Positions 10,161 through 22,298 of a DNA stretch of 64,000 bases are shown in pieces; positions within the stretch are counted from its first letter, which is position 1; every line of letters starts with the position of its first letter. The notes beneath the pieces were generated by a model. That model was not told the origin of the DNA. It worked only from the letters and a program-made list of their open reading frames with translations, and did no database searches. The position numbers and the translations under genes are program-made. Location: assembly GCF_001641265.1 (NCBI RefSeq), contig NW_020167547.1:186001-250000 (forward strand), given 5' to 3'. The DNA is from Pseudogymnoascus destructans. Lineage: Eukaryota; Ascomycota; Leotiomycetes; Thelebolales; Thelebolaceae.

Positions 10161-10913
10161 ATGGAAATGTTATCTGTGGCCCTGGACGGCAAGTTTCGTT
10201 TGTAAAAACGGGTGCATACTGTATATAGTACCTTACGGCGTTAATTTCAGAATGAAATATTAAAAACTTGAAGCAATCGGTTGTTTTTGTGCGTGACATC
10301 GTGTTTATAAATACTCTAGCTGAACCATTCGGTAAGAGACGTTGATGCCTCTCGTAGCCAGGTTAGCATATGCACCTTCCTTTGTAATTGGAAAATGCGA
10401 ATGGTAGATACTAATATCCTCCTTGGCAAGAATAGGCTCTGTGCGCCATTTTCTAGATGTGGATTGCTGTCATGTATAGGATGAATGCTAGACATTGATG
10501 CCTCTCGTAGCTAGCATGTATAGCATGATTCGTAGATACTAATGCCTCTCGTGCCTAGCTTAGTGGCTGTGCATCGTTTAGTAGATGTGGGTTGCTGTCA
10601 TATACAGCACGAATGCCAGTGCCTAAATAACGAACTGCTAGTCCTGGTGTTTATTAGTGTTGAACAGAGGGACAGTCATGATATGACGATAATCGTGGCC
10701 AGTTCCTAACACATTTAGGCCTGTTATTAGATTCAAGGGCAGCGAAGAGCAACTTGATTACTATCAGATACAAGTATGGAGTTGGGAGATCTAACGATTA
10801 CTCTATATTTTAGAATGTCAAAGTGCAACGCTCGCCGCTAGCATCGGTCAGTACGCCTAACACGCCACAGCACTCCTCCTTTCCATATATATCGTGGAGG
10901 CCCAGCCCCTATT
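10161..10913. other. Intergenic region with degenerate short repeats
   Basis: No gene is seen. The phrase GATGCCTCTCGTAGC, or close variants, recurs at about 10344, 10497 and 10540. It is mixed with repeated TAGATGTGG and TTGCTGTCAT phrases, giving a ragged tandem structure between 10320 and 10620. This looks like decayed minisatellite or transposon debris between two convergent genes. Confidence 0.45.
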
Positions 10914-13177
10914 CTACACGGCCCCAAATCCCCAATTACCCTCGACGTCCGTGTTGGCGAGGCTATCAAACACCCTAATATCCGAGTCCCTAAACTGCCA
11001 CTCTGACAACCCCCCATCAATACCTGTCTCATCCATCCCAGGAAACTGCATGCTCGCAAATGACAGGACAGGTGCCGGCACCATAGTCTCCCCCATGCCC
11101 GGCGTATCCACCCAGACCGGAGGCCGCGGCGTCGGCTCGTTAGCCTCCTTAGTTAACGAGGCCGGCGTGATCGGCGACTGCTTCTCGAGGTTCGCAGCCT
11201 GTGCTCCCGAGACGAGCGTGAGGACGCCAAAGTACGGGACCTTGAGTCGCAGGTTGCCCGTCAACCCGTTCAGGTCCGTCGATATGAGTGTTTTCAGGAC
11301 ATCCGCGCACTGCTTGCCGAGGGCGAAGCTGCATGCAAAGGCCGTGTTCTCGAGCGACTTGATGAGGTCATCTACCATGCGCCGGTCTTGGTCGCGCTGG
11401 GTCGGGTCGAGGATGCCTTGGCCTGGTGTTCCCATGAGCCCGAGGAGGATGATTCTGGCGGACATAAAGGCTTGAAAGTCGACGATGTGGCATATGAACG
11501 GCTGATCCCCGCACTTCCGCAGCAACAGCCATCGCAGTATTAATTCTCGGCATGCGTTAAGGCAACAGATCTTGGAGTAGTCGTACCGTCTGTCAGTGGC
11601 TGAGCGGAGCATGAATGGTAAATGCACAAGGGTCTCAATCTGATAGTGCCATAGCTGGCCGAGTAGGCGTTCCATCTGCTTTGTTACACCATTGGAGTTC
11701 ATTTTCTTCATGTAGTCTTGAGTTGTTGGCACGTGCCACCAACATGGAAGCATGGTTTGCTTCAAGGTTTCGAGTGCTTCGTCAATCTGCTGCGTCTCGG
11801 CATAGGCGTTGGATTCACCAGAGGAATTGCGTTCGATGACACGGAGGGCAATCGTGCTGAGCTCCTTAATGTACAATTCTTCCTTGCTCAAGGAATCATA
11901 TGCACCCTCTGGTTGCCCTGCGTAGGGGTCTTTGGCAACGGCAGGTGGTAGGCCGAGGAGCAAGGTTCTGACATGGAGTTAGAGGCCGCGAGGAAATGAC
12001 AGCATATAGACCACTTACAGATAAACATCGCCTTTCAAAAGGTGATAATAAATGTAGCTGCGGTGGATATCTTCTGGAGATAGAGGTATTGTACTATCGC
12101 GCTTGTTTTTGGCTGGGGACCGGTGGAGGCCCATCAGCTGTGCGATATTCAATGCCCGACGAAAGCTGAGCCATGCCCTCCGCAGGTTTCCCACGTTGAT
12201 CTGGAAGCCTCCTAGCAAGATGAGACACTCGAGACCTTCCACATTGCCAACAAGTTCGTCGTCGGACGTCACGATATTCGTGATGATTGTCAGGCACTTC
12301 TCCATCCATGCGGAAGGCGCCGGCATTTCGAGGGCTTTCAATTTGGACCCTTCCGATGATTGCTGGACACAGAGGCAGAGTGCGAGCAGGTGCCTTGCTA
12401 TAGCTGCTGGGTGCCATGCCCGGGTTTCCTCCACTACAACGGTAGGGATTCCGTAGGGCCTGTCCCCGGTTTGAATGGTAAGTTGTGATAAATACTTATT
12501 CAGGTACCACCACTCGTTGGCACGGCTTGTCAGGAGTTCACAATCTGCCTGAGAGGGAAGAAGGCGGTACAAGGTACGACGAACGGTGTCTATCTTGTTG
12601 CATGTATCCATCGATGAGCAGCTGGTTGTGGAGCCCGGGGTAGGCATTTGCCGCCCCTGTTGTGGAACAGGAGGCCGGCTCAACTATTACCGTTAACCCC
12701 TATTATAAGGAGACGGACAAATCTGGAACTTACAACACTATCGTCGAAGAGAGACATAATCGGGGCGTTTCCATACTCAGTATGGCTGCCCTCGTCAGTC
12801 GGCACAATCACATCGATACCAATGCATGACGACGCGGCTTGTAGACTGTCCGCTTCTTTGACAGGAGTAGATCTATCGAGGCTGGGCGAGACCTTTGTTA
12901 TCAGCTTCTCCAGCAGCTCTTCAACCCTGCCAAGCCGGTGGCCAAGGCCAGTATTATTTGAACTTGGGCGCTCTGCATCGTCGAGAAACTCTTGAGAAAC
13001 GCATGATGTGCCTCTGTCTAGACATCCTTTGCACGTGGGCTCACTATCGTCGCCAAATATGCACCTGATTTTCCTACGCTTGCACTCCCAGCAACTGCGC
13101 GTCCCCTTTCGTACTCTTCGAACTCTCTTGTCGCGGTGCTCGTCATTGCCATCGTTTGATATGCGCGACGGCGACAT
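10914..13177 (-). CDS. Zn2Cys6 fungal-specific transcription factor
   Basis: Exons (minus strand) are 13177-12734, 12683-12019 and 11967-10914. Introns are GTAAGT...AATAG (50 bp) and GTAAGT...GTCAG (51 bp). The product has 720 residues. The DNA-binding cluster is at Cys29, 32, 39, 49, 52 and 59 (CWECKRRKIRC, then CKGCLDRGTSC), preceded by a basic patch and followed by a short coiled coil (RLGRVEELLEKL). The central region (about 170-480) resembles the fungal_trans middle homology domain, including LNIAQLMGLHR. The C-terminus is acidic and may activate. It is nuclear; the target pathway cannot be inferred because the neighbours are housekeeping genes. Confidence 0.92.
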
Positions 13178-13669
13178 CGTGATACGGGTGAGATTTCCTT
13201 CAGCCTTATACAGAGAAATTTGTAAACACTGACAGACTCATATCTTTAATTCTGTACTGTATGCGCCTGGTTGTCTTGAATTGTCATCATCATTGTTACA
13301 TGTCAGCTTGTCCGCCGTGATTCGGCCGAATCACCCGTTTATAGTGAAGTTCTCAAAAACCCAGCCAATTTTGGCCATATCAGAGAAGACACGACATGAG
13401 AAACAATCTGAAATTTAACACCACTTATAATATATTAAATGACCTATTTAAATGATTATAGGTTTAAGATCCTGAAATATGTCTGAGCCAGGGATTTGTG
13501 AGAGAAGCGTCCAAATCACGTGCATACACATTTCCTTGGAGCTCGGCTCATCATAATTCCGTATCCCAGAGAAATGTTTCGCGAGTCCATCAACGGGGTG
13601 ACCTCCAAACAACTCCCAATTCGACCGCCAACCTCTTCGCAGACAGAGCGCCGCAGAGCCACTACAGCA
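13178..13669. other. Divergent promoter region
   Basis: This is shared upstream sequence of the Zn2Cys6 factor (minus) and the mitochondrial ribosomal protein gene (plus). It includes an AT-rich core around 13410-13460. An open frame continues upstream of 13670 to an ATG at 13520 and could be leader or an N-terminal extension. Confidence 0.4.
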
Positions 13670-14347
13670 ATGCCGCCCAGGCCCCCCTCCCAACCGACTC
13701 TCTCCTTCACGCGCTGCTTCTCCACCACCCCCCAAACCCTCGCCAAGTCGACAGCGAAGCGCCTGGCATTCGAACACAGCGCCATCCCGCCATACCCCTA
13801 CGGAGCCTCGAGATGGTACAAGCAGTCCAACTTCGGCCTGTACGGCATGCAGAAGATCCGCTTCGGAAACATGGTGTCTGAGCGGAACGAGATTAAGACA
13901 CGCCGCTACTGGCGACCGAATGTGCACCAGAAGCGCCTGTGGAGTGTGGCACTTCGCAAGTTCTTGAGGTTGAGAGTCACAGCGAGGGTGCTGAGGACGG
14001 TCGATAAGTGCGGTGGACTCGATGAATACCTGTTGGGCGACAAGGCGGGCAGGATTAAGGAGCTCGGAATGGGAGGATGGAAATTGAGGTGGAGAGTTAT
14101 GCAGTCCGAGTCTGTTAAGGAGAGGTTTAGAGCCGAGCGCGAGGCGCTGGGCCTGCCGCCGAAGGAGGAGGTGCTTATTGGAGAGGATGGGCTGCCAGTC
14201 ACACAAGAACAGGTTGCAGAAGAGATACAGAAGTACGATGATGCGCTAGCTAAGGATGTGGAGATTGATATTGGCGAGGACGAGCCTGAAGTTAAGGATG
14301 TACAGTTTATGGCCGAGGAAGGAAAGCCGGGAAAGGTTACGGTATAG
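13670..14347 (+). CDS. MRPL24: Mitochondrial large-subunit ribosomal protein bL28m
   Basis: This is the mitochondrial counterpart of bacterial L28. From the ATG at 13670 it has 225 residues: a presequence (PTLSFTRCFSTTPQTLAKS, with an RCFSTT processing-type motif), then the L28 core YGASRWYKQSNFGLYGMQK, GNMVSERNEIKTRRYWRPN and LWSVALRKFLRLRVTARVLR. The C-terminal 90 residues are an acidic extension typical of fungal forms. The frame is open up to 13520; I chose 13670 because a processing-type presequence begins there, and 13574 is the main alternative. Confidence 0.92.
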   Translation: MPPRPPSQPTLSFTRCFSTTPQTLAKSTAKRLAFEHSAIPPYPYGASRWYKQSNFGLYGMQKIRFGNMVSERNEIKTRRYWRPNVHQKRLWSVALRKFLRLRVTARVLRTVDKCGGLDEYLLGDKAGRIKELGMGGWKLRWRVMQSESVKERFRAEREALGLPPKEEVLIGEDGLPVTQEQVAEEIQKYDDALAKDVEIDIGEDEPEVKDVQFMAEEGKPGKVTV

Positions 14348-14531
14348 AGGGATATTAGAATCATGAGCCGGTTTGGCTTTGTACGATCAATGTAAAACAA
14401 CATATTACCTTCACCCATATCGAAAATGGGTATATATCATAAATTCGATGATGATTTTTGTCAGCAATGAATTCCATGATATTATTTGGGGCTTGCACCT
14501 TTATATAGATTCATCATCCATCGTACAAGGC

Positions 14532-16553
14532 TCAAGCAAGTCTGACACCGGCCTGTCTCTGCTTCTTCAACTGTTGGCCAACGGCACCGCTCATGCCTGT
14601 CAGCTGGCTGGAGTCCAGTAAACTCTGTGCCTCTCTCCTCTTCTCGTCCTCAATCTTCTTCAACAACTTCTCCGTTTTCTGTTTGCCGCTTCCCTTGCCA
14701 TGGAACTGGTGGCTAAGGTGCTTGAAGGCTTCTTTCTGGTTCATGTTCCGCCCGAACTCATCAGTATATTTGAGCTCCACATTCGGCCTATATTCCTTAT
14801 TGAAATGTTCCGCAAGTTGCCTAGACTCCTGCTGGTCACGGTAGGTGTTCTGCTGGCGTGCGTAGTCCTCCTTCTCCCGTGCTGACATTCGGTCGAGGCG
14901 CCCAGTGGCACGATCTCTCTCACGTTGCTGGCGTGCCTTGAGCTCGGCGGCAGCTTCCCTCCGCTGTTTCTCGGCGAGGAAAAGTTGCTTCTCTCTGAAG
15001 ATGGCATTGCGATCACCAGATTCCGACGTCTTGAGAATACCTCTATCCTTGAGGAGCTTCAACGTCGAACCTAGGCCCTTATCAAGGGTAGCCTCGTCGT
15101 CCATTCCCATACTGGAAATATTCCCCTCCTCGCGCTGGAGGCGCTCCTGCAGGTCCTCGTGATCTTCAACATTAGCATATGATTGCTGCTCCATATTGAC
15201 ATCTCCATCTTCGTCTGACTCTGCGCCCATCGTTGTGGCGATTTCTGTGTGCTGTGGTGCAGCACGCGGCCTCTTCACTTCCGGCGCCTCTGGTTTCTGA
15301 AGATTGGCTACAAATTCCGAGGTCTCATCTATCAAAAGTCCCGTTGCCCCTTCTTCTTCAGTAGCGTCCGAGGTAGCAGCTTCTGCACGAAGTTGCTTTG
15401 CGATATCCTCGGGCCTGACTCGCTTCCTTTTCTTGAGTGCATTCCGCCGTTGTGCCGCAAGTGACGCTTGTAGGTCGTCGTCGTCAACGAACGAGACGTC
15501 TTCGTATGTCCGCTTCTTTATGATTGGGGCTCCCGAGTCAATCTCCATATCGTTATTATCCGTTGGTGCTTCATCCATTGGCGGGACGATGTCGTCTTCA
15601 TCGACAGCCCTCTGCCTCGTCGACTTGGCCCTCTTCTTCTTTGGCTTGCGGATCTTGATACCCGCAGCATCTATATAATCAGAAGATGGCTCGTCCTCTT
15701 GAAATAAATTAGCACTGAATCGTTCCCAATAGCCGTACAAAGACTTACTCAAAAAATCAAGGCTAATAGCCTTTGGTTTCATTCCCAGTGTTGCGCCACT
15801 TTTAATCGCTTCCAGTTGCTCTTTTGTGCTTCCTTGGCCATCCAGAGTGAATCTGCTCGATTTCTTGCCGTCAATCTCAACATCGTAATGCGATAAAATG
15901 GTCCTATCCTCCGAGTTATCTATATCGTTGGGGTTGTAAACCGGCTTCTTCTTCTTCAACTCCAACAGATCCTTGAGCTTTTCTCGCTCTCTCAGATCTG
16001 TATTCTCCAGCTCATCCCCTTCCTCTTCATTCTCGTCGATAGTTGTGTCCTTCAGGGTAAGGACGTGATCTTCCCCTTCCTGGAATGTGCCCAGCTCATG
16101 GCCAACCTTGACTCCTGCGAGATCTTTCTCCGTATATTCCGCTTCCTTCTCAGCCTCTACTCGTTCCTTTTCGAGCTTTCGTGCCTTTTCGATCTCGCGT
16201 TGGCGTTTCTTTTGTTTGATGAGCCAGCTCTTAGCATCTTGATCGTCCTCGTCGGCTTCTCCTAGGCCCTTGCCTTCGAGTTTGGTGAATCGTCTCGACA
16301 CATCGCGTGCCTTTTTAATGGCCTCTGCTTTCGCCTCGCGCTTGCGCTTGGCTTCTTCGGCATCTTGAAGCTTCTTGTAATTCGCGTAGCTTTCTGCTTG
16401 TCGCGACTCAAGAGTGCTCGCCACCTCTTCGTCGTCCGGAGAGGATTTGGTGGCGTCTTTGAAAACGGGCCCGCCTCCTGGTACCGGCAAAGGCGCCAGC
16501 CCCAATGATATACGAAGTCGATTCGTTTCCTCGATAGAAATTGCGCTCGCCAT
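14532..16553 (-). CDS. SNU66: U4/U6.U5 tri-snRNP component SNU66/SART1
   Basis: This splicing factor of the SART-1 family helps activate the tri-snRNP in the nucleus. It starts at 16553 with SIEETNRLRISLGLAPLP, the conserved N-terminal signature. Long charged coiled coils follow (AEEAKRKREAKAEAIKKARD), then SRRFTKLEGKGLG. The C-terminus has the conserved VELKYTDEFGRNMNQKEA and FHGKGSGKQKTEKLLKK. The contiguous frame is 673 codons, but 15748-15698 (GTAAGT...TTTCAAG, 51 bp, no in-frame stop, branch-like GTGCTAAT) is probably an intron. Removing it joins LDFL to KDEPSSDY and gives 656 residues. Confidence 0.94.
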   Translation of the reverse strand: MASAISIEETNRLRISLGLAPLPVPGGGPVFKDATKSSPDDEEVASTLESRQAESYANYKKLQDAEEAKRKREAKAEAIKKARDVSRRFTKLEGKGLGEADEDDQDAKSWLIKQKKRQREIEKARKLEKERVEAEKEAEYTEKDLAGVKVGHELGTFQEGEDHVLTLKDTTIDENEEEGDELENTDLREREKLKDLLELKKKKPVYNPNDIDNSEDRTILSHYDVEIDGKKSSRFTLDGQGSTKEQLEAIKSGATLGMKPKAISLDFLSKSLYGYWERFSANLFQEDEPSSDYIDAAGIKIRKPKKKRAKSTRQRAVDEDDIVPPMDEAPTDNNDMEIDSGAPIIKKRTYEDVSFVDDDDLQASLAAQRRNALKKRKRVRPEDIAKQLRAEAATSDATEEEGATGLLIDETSEFVANLQKPEAPEVKRPRAAPQHTEIATTMGAESDEDGDVNMEQQSYANVEDHEDLQERLQREEGNISSMGMDDEATLDKGLGSTLKLLKDRGILKTSESGDRNAIFREKQLFLAEKQRREAAAELKARQQRERDRATGRLDRMSAREKEDYARQQNTYRDQQESRQLAEHFNKEYRPNVELKYTDEFGRNMNQKEAFKHLSHQFHGKGSGKQKTEKLLKKIEDEKRREAQSLLDSSQLTGMSGAVGQQLKKQRQAGVRLA

Positions 16554-18546
16554 ATTGTGTTGTGAGTAGGTGGACCTTTGAATCGTTGTGTTGGTTCAAA
16601 TACAGTCCGTTGTGATGGGAGGCAACGAGGCGACATGAGGCTGAGGCTCCAATTTCAGTATCTCGGCATGACGGGCACATGCGCTAGCTTACTAAGCTAA
16701 GCCGGTTTAGCTTCTACAACTATTCATTCACTTCTCCACGCACCTTCATCTTAAACCAGATTTGAATTTTGTGATTATTTTTATTTGGCCGTCTGGATAT
16801 ATGAAGTGAGGCTGATTCAATCAGTTTGGCCACCTATTCGGGCTTGCTGAGGTCAAAATGACAATTTCCGACCAACAGGTCTCTATATTGCTACTTACAA
16901 AGCTTAGACTGGTGATACAGGCTGGATTTTGATGATGAGGTGTTCAGCGCCTCATATCCTACTTACTATTTCCAGTAGTCATTCCCTTGTGAGATTGGGA
17001 GATACGACATGCTACATGCACCGTCTTCGGGCTGCCTATTCCTTTCGAGGAAGCCCTCCGAGGGGCAGTTCGGCTGATGATGCATTCGATGAAGACAGAG
17101 ATGCAAAGCAAAGACGGATGTTAGCACCGTGAGCCATAGACATCCTGTGCGGTTTGTAAGAGTGATTATTCACATATCTCACTTGCTGAGCGATATATCC
17201 AAACCGACGATAGCTTCAAAAGCGCAATAGGGCCGAATTACTCTGTGAAATAACTGGATAAGTTGGCTTGATATCCCGTCTCACCAACAACTTCCGAGGC
17301 TCTTTTGACGCCTCTCTGGCCAATATGGCGCCTTCCATAGTGAAAAATGTTGCCAACAGACCCAAAAACCACTGCATCGGCCCGTTCCTGAAAAATACGA
17401 CATTACAGTGCATATCTCACATGCGAGAAGCAGCATGCTAAACTAATTTTTTCATATATAACCACTGGTAATAATCATCGCACGGCAACCATTGGCCGCC
17501 GGAGGCGTGCCGTGGTCGCCTTTACACTCCCTGTAAGGCTTAGTGATCCTACGGCTTGGCTAAGAACACCCAATATGCATCATTATCCTGTATGATCGGC
17601 TCCTTTAATCGGCCAAGGCTACGCGTGGCAGTGTGATGAAGAAGGGTATTTAGCGGCGTTTCCTCGGCGAGCGGCTGATCCATGGAGCATCGTAGCTGCT
17701 AAGTCTCGGCCGCATAAACGAATAAACAACTGAGCGGCATATCGTCAATGGCAAGTGTAGCCGCGCGCACTATATATTAGAGTGCAAAGAGTACACGATC
17801 GGCACGCAACGCCAGACTCCAAGAAATCGGATCGGTGGTGCTAGAAAAGCCCATGGAAAAGGGCTGTTTGCATCGATACTTTTTCAGTAAGCTTTTCCCC
17901 GCGCACGTGGAAATCAATATGGGGACCCCGCATCGGCGCACTGTCTGGCGAGTCCTTGCTCCTACAGTGCGTTGGGCTCACGAGATGTTCCGTTCACGAG
18001 ACAGCTGTAAGTTGCCAAAGTCGATGGCTACGCACTGAAACAATCACGGGTTGAAATACACTGTATTATTGTGAATTACCTGATGACTTGTACAGGTCGT
18101 GGCTTCCTCGTTTATCTTCGCGAATAGCATCAGATAAACAGACATGTGCTCAATGATGCAGTGAGGAAATGGGGACATTGGCGGCAAGTGAGACATTTTG
18201 GCTCAGGTGCCGACAGGAGTCGCACTCGACGCCACAAACTGCCACTGAACCCACCTCTCAACTTCCCATCCAGGATGACAGAGCCCACTATCGCAGCATC
18301 ATTTCCGCTTTTAGTGGTTCGCCGAAAACATGGCGCCTCTCTCCAGGTACGATATAGGGTCATTAAGGAGGCTTCGCAGGCCTCATTCTCGGCCCGTCTT
18401 GACCCCACTGACATTTGTCTCTGAATAGACGGGTCCAAGACTCAAATCCTCTATATAAGTCTTATGAGGGCGCTCTTCATTCAGGTCCCTCATCATCGCC
18501 GATCCCACTTCGCCTCTTCCATAATCCCTTCACCATCAAGTTCATC
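16554..18546. other. Long intergenic region upstream of glucoamylase
   Basis: About 2 kb without a supported gene. Short frames here have no recognisable protein features. The right end is the glucoamylase promoter, with a TATA-like CTATATAAG at about 18450, some 95 bp before the start codon. I see no transposon ends or long repeats. Confidence 0.6.
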
Positions 18547-20617
18547 ATGTTTGGACTTGGCCCTGCTCTCTTGGTGAGCCTTCTGGCTTTCCAGAATGCA
18601 CTCGCTTTACCTGGCACTAGCCGTGCCCATATCGAGAAGCGTGATCTCGATTCCTGGATCACGACTCAAAGCCCTTATTCCTTGACGAAACTGCTCTGTA
18701 ATATCGGTGCAGCCGGATGCAACGCTCAGGGTGCTGCATCCGGAGCAGTCGTTGCTTCCCCGAGCAAAACCTCGCCAAATTGTGACTATTCCAAACCACC
18801 TCTCTGATAGACCTCTCTAACAAAATCTAGATTGGTATACCTGGTCACGGGATTCAGCTCTTGTCTCCAAATACCTCGTGGATAAGTTAGGGAATGGATA
18901 CCATGCAAGCCTCCAGGCTAAAATTCAAAATTATATTATCGCACAGGCCAATCTCCAGGGTGTCACAAACCCGTCGGGCTCACTCGATACTGGGGCTGGG
19001 CTTGGAGAGCCAAAGTTCAATGTTGATCTTACTGCCTTTACAGATAACTGGGGCCGTCCCCAACGCGATGGCCCAGCTCTTAGAGCAGAAGTCCTGATCG
19101 GCTATGGAAACTGGCTTGTCGACAATGGTTATTCTGCTACTGCAGTGTCCGCAATCTGGCCAGTCCTTGTCAACGACCTTGCCTATGTTGTCCAATACTG
19201 GTAAGGGTGACTTCTATCAAAGCCTTGTTCTATGCTAATCATCCATAGGAACCAGGGCGGGTTTGACTTGTGGGAAGAGGTGAATGGAAACTCCTTCTTC
19301 ACCACAGCCTCCCAGCACCGTGCTCTTGTAGAGGGCATTGCATTCGCAGCTAGAATTGGCAAATCCTGCAACAACTGCGCCACTGTTGCACCACAGATCC
19401 TTTGCTACCAGCAAAATTACTGGACTTCCAACGGCAACTATATTGTTTCTAACATCAATGTCAACAACGGGCACACTGGAAAGGATGCTAACTCTATCCT
19501 GACATCAATCCACAGCTTTGACCCCGCAGGCGGTTGTGATGCTGCCACATTCCAGCCGTATGTTTTGAAGATCTGAAGAGTACCCATGCTGTTGCTGACG
19601 CTTTCTAGATGCTCGGACCGAGCTCTTGCAAACCATAAGGCTGTTACCGACTCGTTCAGATCCGTATACTCCATCAACTCTGGAATCGCCCAGGGAGCTG
19701 CAGTTGCAGTTGGTCGCTACTCGGAAGATACTTACTACAATGGAAACCCTTGGTATCTGGCCACTTTTGCTGCCGCCGAGCAGCTTTATGACGCTCTTTA
19801 CCAATGGAACTCAGTCGGAGCCATCGCCATTACTGACGTGTCTTTGGCCTTTTTCAAGGACCTTTATTCTTCTGCGGCAGTCGGAACATATCAGAAGTCC
19901 AGCACCCAATACACCGCAATTGTCGCAGCCGTAAAGACTTACGCCGATGGTTATATGACCAAGGCACAGGCATATACACCTTCAAGCGGAGCCCTTGCTG
20001 AGCAATACGACCGCTCGAGCGGATCGCCACTCTCCGCCGCCGACCTTACATGGTCATATGCTGCGTTCCTGAGCGCAAGCGACCGACGCGCTGGCATCGT
20101 CCCAGCCTCCTGGGGCTCAATCAACGGCAACACGGTTCCCGCAGGCACCTGTGGAAACTCCGCATTCACTGGATCCTACTCCAAGGCCTCGGGTATCACA
20201 TTCCCCGCCAACCAGACCCCTGGAACAGCCGGGCCAACCTCAACGGCCACAGCAACGGCTACAGTAACTTCCTCCGTGCCAACTTCTACCTCATGCGTGA
20301 TTGCTCACAAAGTTGCGGTCACCTTCAATGAAGTAGTGACTACCGTTGTCGGCCAGACTGTCAAGATTGTCGGATCCATCTCGCAGCTTGGTAGCTGGAA
20401 CACAGCCAACGCGATTGCCCTGTCGGCCAGCGGATATACGAGTAGCAACCACCTTTGGAGCACCGCCCTTAATCTGCCATCTGGAACCACGTTCCAATAC
20501 AAGTTCATCAACGTCGCCTCGAATGGTGCGGTTACCTGGGAGTCTGATCCCACCCGCCAGTACACGGTGCCTGCCACATGCGATACGACAGCGACTGTTA
20601 GCAGCAATTGGAAGTGA
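18547..20617 (+). CDS. glaA: Secreted glucoamylase (GH15 with CBM20)
   Basis: This exo-acting enzyme releases glucose from starch ends outside the cell. Exons are 18547-18781, 18831-19200, 19249-19557 and 19609-20617; the first donor is the less usual GTGACT. The product has 640 residues: a signal peptide (about 1-20), a propeptide ending at the Kex2-type site EKR, then the GH15 domain. The general acid is predicted at Glu211 (GGFDLWEEV) and the base at Glu436 (LAEQYDRSSG); YTWSRDSAL lies in the active-site shell. A short Thr/Ser linker leads to a C-terminal CBM20 starch-binding domain (about 535-640, IVGSISQLGSWNTANA, TFQYKFINV). The architecture matches Aspergillus glucoamylase. Confidence 0.97.
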
Positions 20618-20972
20618 GAGAAAATCATAAGGGTAGCATGCATGGGCGAGTTGGGGGTGATATGATTGCGAGCGAACGAACAGCGAAAATTACAATGTCA
20701 CGAGGATTAAGCCGGGTGGTTATATATATAAGTGTACATAGAATATCTATTAGTTACCAATGCATCGAGGAATTTCATCTCTTAATTTCTGGTTTTAATA
20801 TCACTTGTTCCTGGTTCCTGACGGCTGATAACTATCACAGCCTCGCGGAGTTGATATCCGCAAGGCTGACACTCCCACAGCCTCGCCACCCAACCCCCCC
20901 ACCTTGTCGTCAACAGACAGACAGCTCCATCACAAGATCTCCCATAGATCTCCCATCTATACAACTCTCACA
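20618..20972. other. Intergenic region
   Basis: 3' end of the glucoamylase gene and leader of the PITH gene. Contains direct short repeats (ATAGATCTCCCAT twice near 20940-20957). No gene is seen. Confidence 0.5.
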
Positions 20973-21745
20973 ATGTCTCATCACTGCCACGATGAGCATG
21001 ACGGTCATGGCCATGACCACTCCCACGGCGACGACGGCGGCCACGACCACAGCGACGACATCACCCCCGCCATCCAGCACTCGCTGTACCAACACATCGA
21101 CTTCGACGCCATCACGACGCTGAACGAAGCTGTTTCCGGGTCTGGTGCTGCGGTTGTGAAAAAGACGTGGGCGGAGCGGTTGGAGGATAGCCCGGAGTTG
21201 GAGAGTGACGCTGATGAGCAGCTTTTGATGCATATTCCGTGAGGCGCCCCCTCAGCCCCGCCTCCAGTGTACCGCCACCCAAGAACTCGGCAGTTTTCCT
21301 GGCGGCTGATTATGGGAATACCAATGCTGATTGAACGGCGTATAGATTCACAGGCCAAATCAAGCTCTACTCCCTCCTCCTCCGGACCTCCCAATCCCCC
21401 TCCGCCCCCCGCACCCTCAAGCTCTTCGTAAACCGTAACGACGTCGACTTCGACCTCGCCACTCAACTCACCCCCACCCAAACTCTCCACCTCTCCCAGA
21501 CCTCCGAAGTCCAAGACATCCCGGTAAAGCGCGCGTTATTCGGCACGGTGCAGAGTTTGACGCTGTTCTTTGAGGATAATTTCGGGGAGGAGGTGAGTAG
21601 AGTTGGGTATGTGGGGTTTAGGGGGGGGTGGATGAGGTTGGGGGGGGCGCCGGAGGGGGTGTTGTATGAGGCGGCGGCGAACCCGAGGGATCATAAAGTT
21701 AAGGGGGCGGATGCGTTGGGGATGGGGAGTCGGTTGGGGGGGTGA
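20973..21745 (+). CDS. PITH-domain protein
   Basis: Exons are 20973-21238 and 21346-21745, with a 107-bp intron (GTGAGG...GTATAG); 221 residues. The N-terminus is strikingly His/Asp-rich (HHCHDEHDGHGHDHSHGDD), which may bind metal or simply be disordered. The PITH (proteasome-interacting thioredoxin C-terminal) domain follows, with DEQLLMHIPFTGQIKLYSL, RTLKLFVNRNDVDFD and FVQ-like VQSLTLFFEDNFG. There is no thioredoxin domain, so this is the stand-alone PITHD1-like form. The start at 20973 is preferred over an in-frame ATG at 20904 because the His-rich leader begins there, as in related fungal proteins. Confidence 0.92.
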
Positions 21746-22298
21746 GGGAGGAAATGGGGTCCGGAGGGTTTGAGAAGGAAGGGCTATATTGAAGAGACGC
21801 GGTATTTGGTGGGCAGGATGGGAATCGACGTTGGTGTTGGCATGGTTCATAGGAACCGTTGGGAACAGTTGCAGTACTTGTATTGAGTTACGGGACGCGT
21901 CCAAAAAAGCGGCAGGGTCACAGTTGAGTTGTGGAAGCTATCATTATTGGATTGACCGCGATTGTTAAGGCATTTGCAGAAAGAATGCAAACCCCTTAGC
22001 CTACACAGGTCAGGTGCGGGATGTGTGGGATGTGCGGGATATACAGTTCTGTCAAATATTAGAAGCCTTCCCCATACATAAACTGCATAAACCGTCGTCC
22101 ACTCCAAAGACACCTGCATAACGTTACTGCACCATCACACCCCGTACAACGCCACCCCGCGTTATTCATCCACCATCCACAACGTGGAGCCTCCCCTTAC
22201 TCCTCCCACACTCTCCCAGCCCAACCCCAGTAATGATCTCACCCACCCCCAGCCCGACCCATCATTATAAGAATCCACACAAGCCTCCCATCCAACAA
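21746..22298. other. Intergenic region
   Basis: Between the PITH gene and the tRNA gene. No coding feature is supported. The 3' end is C-rich. Confidence 0.5.

Noticed and set aside
16929..18438. Short frames upstream of glucoamylase
   Set aside because: No motif, start context or splice partners; treated as promoter/intergenic.
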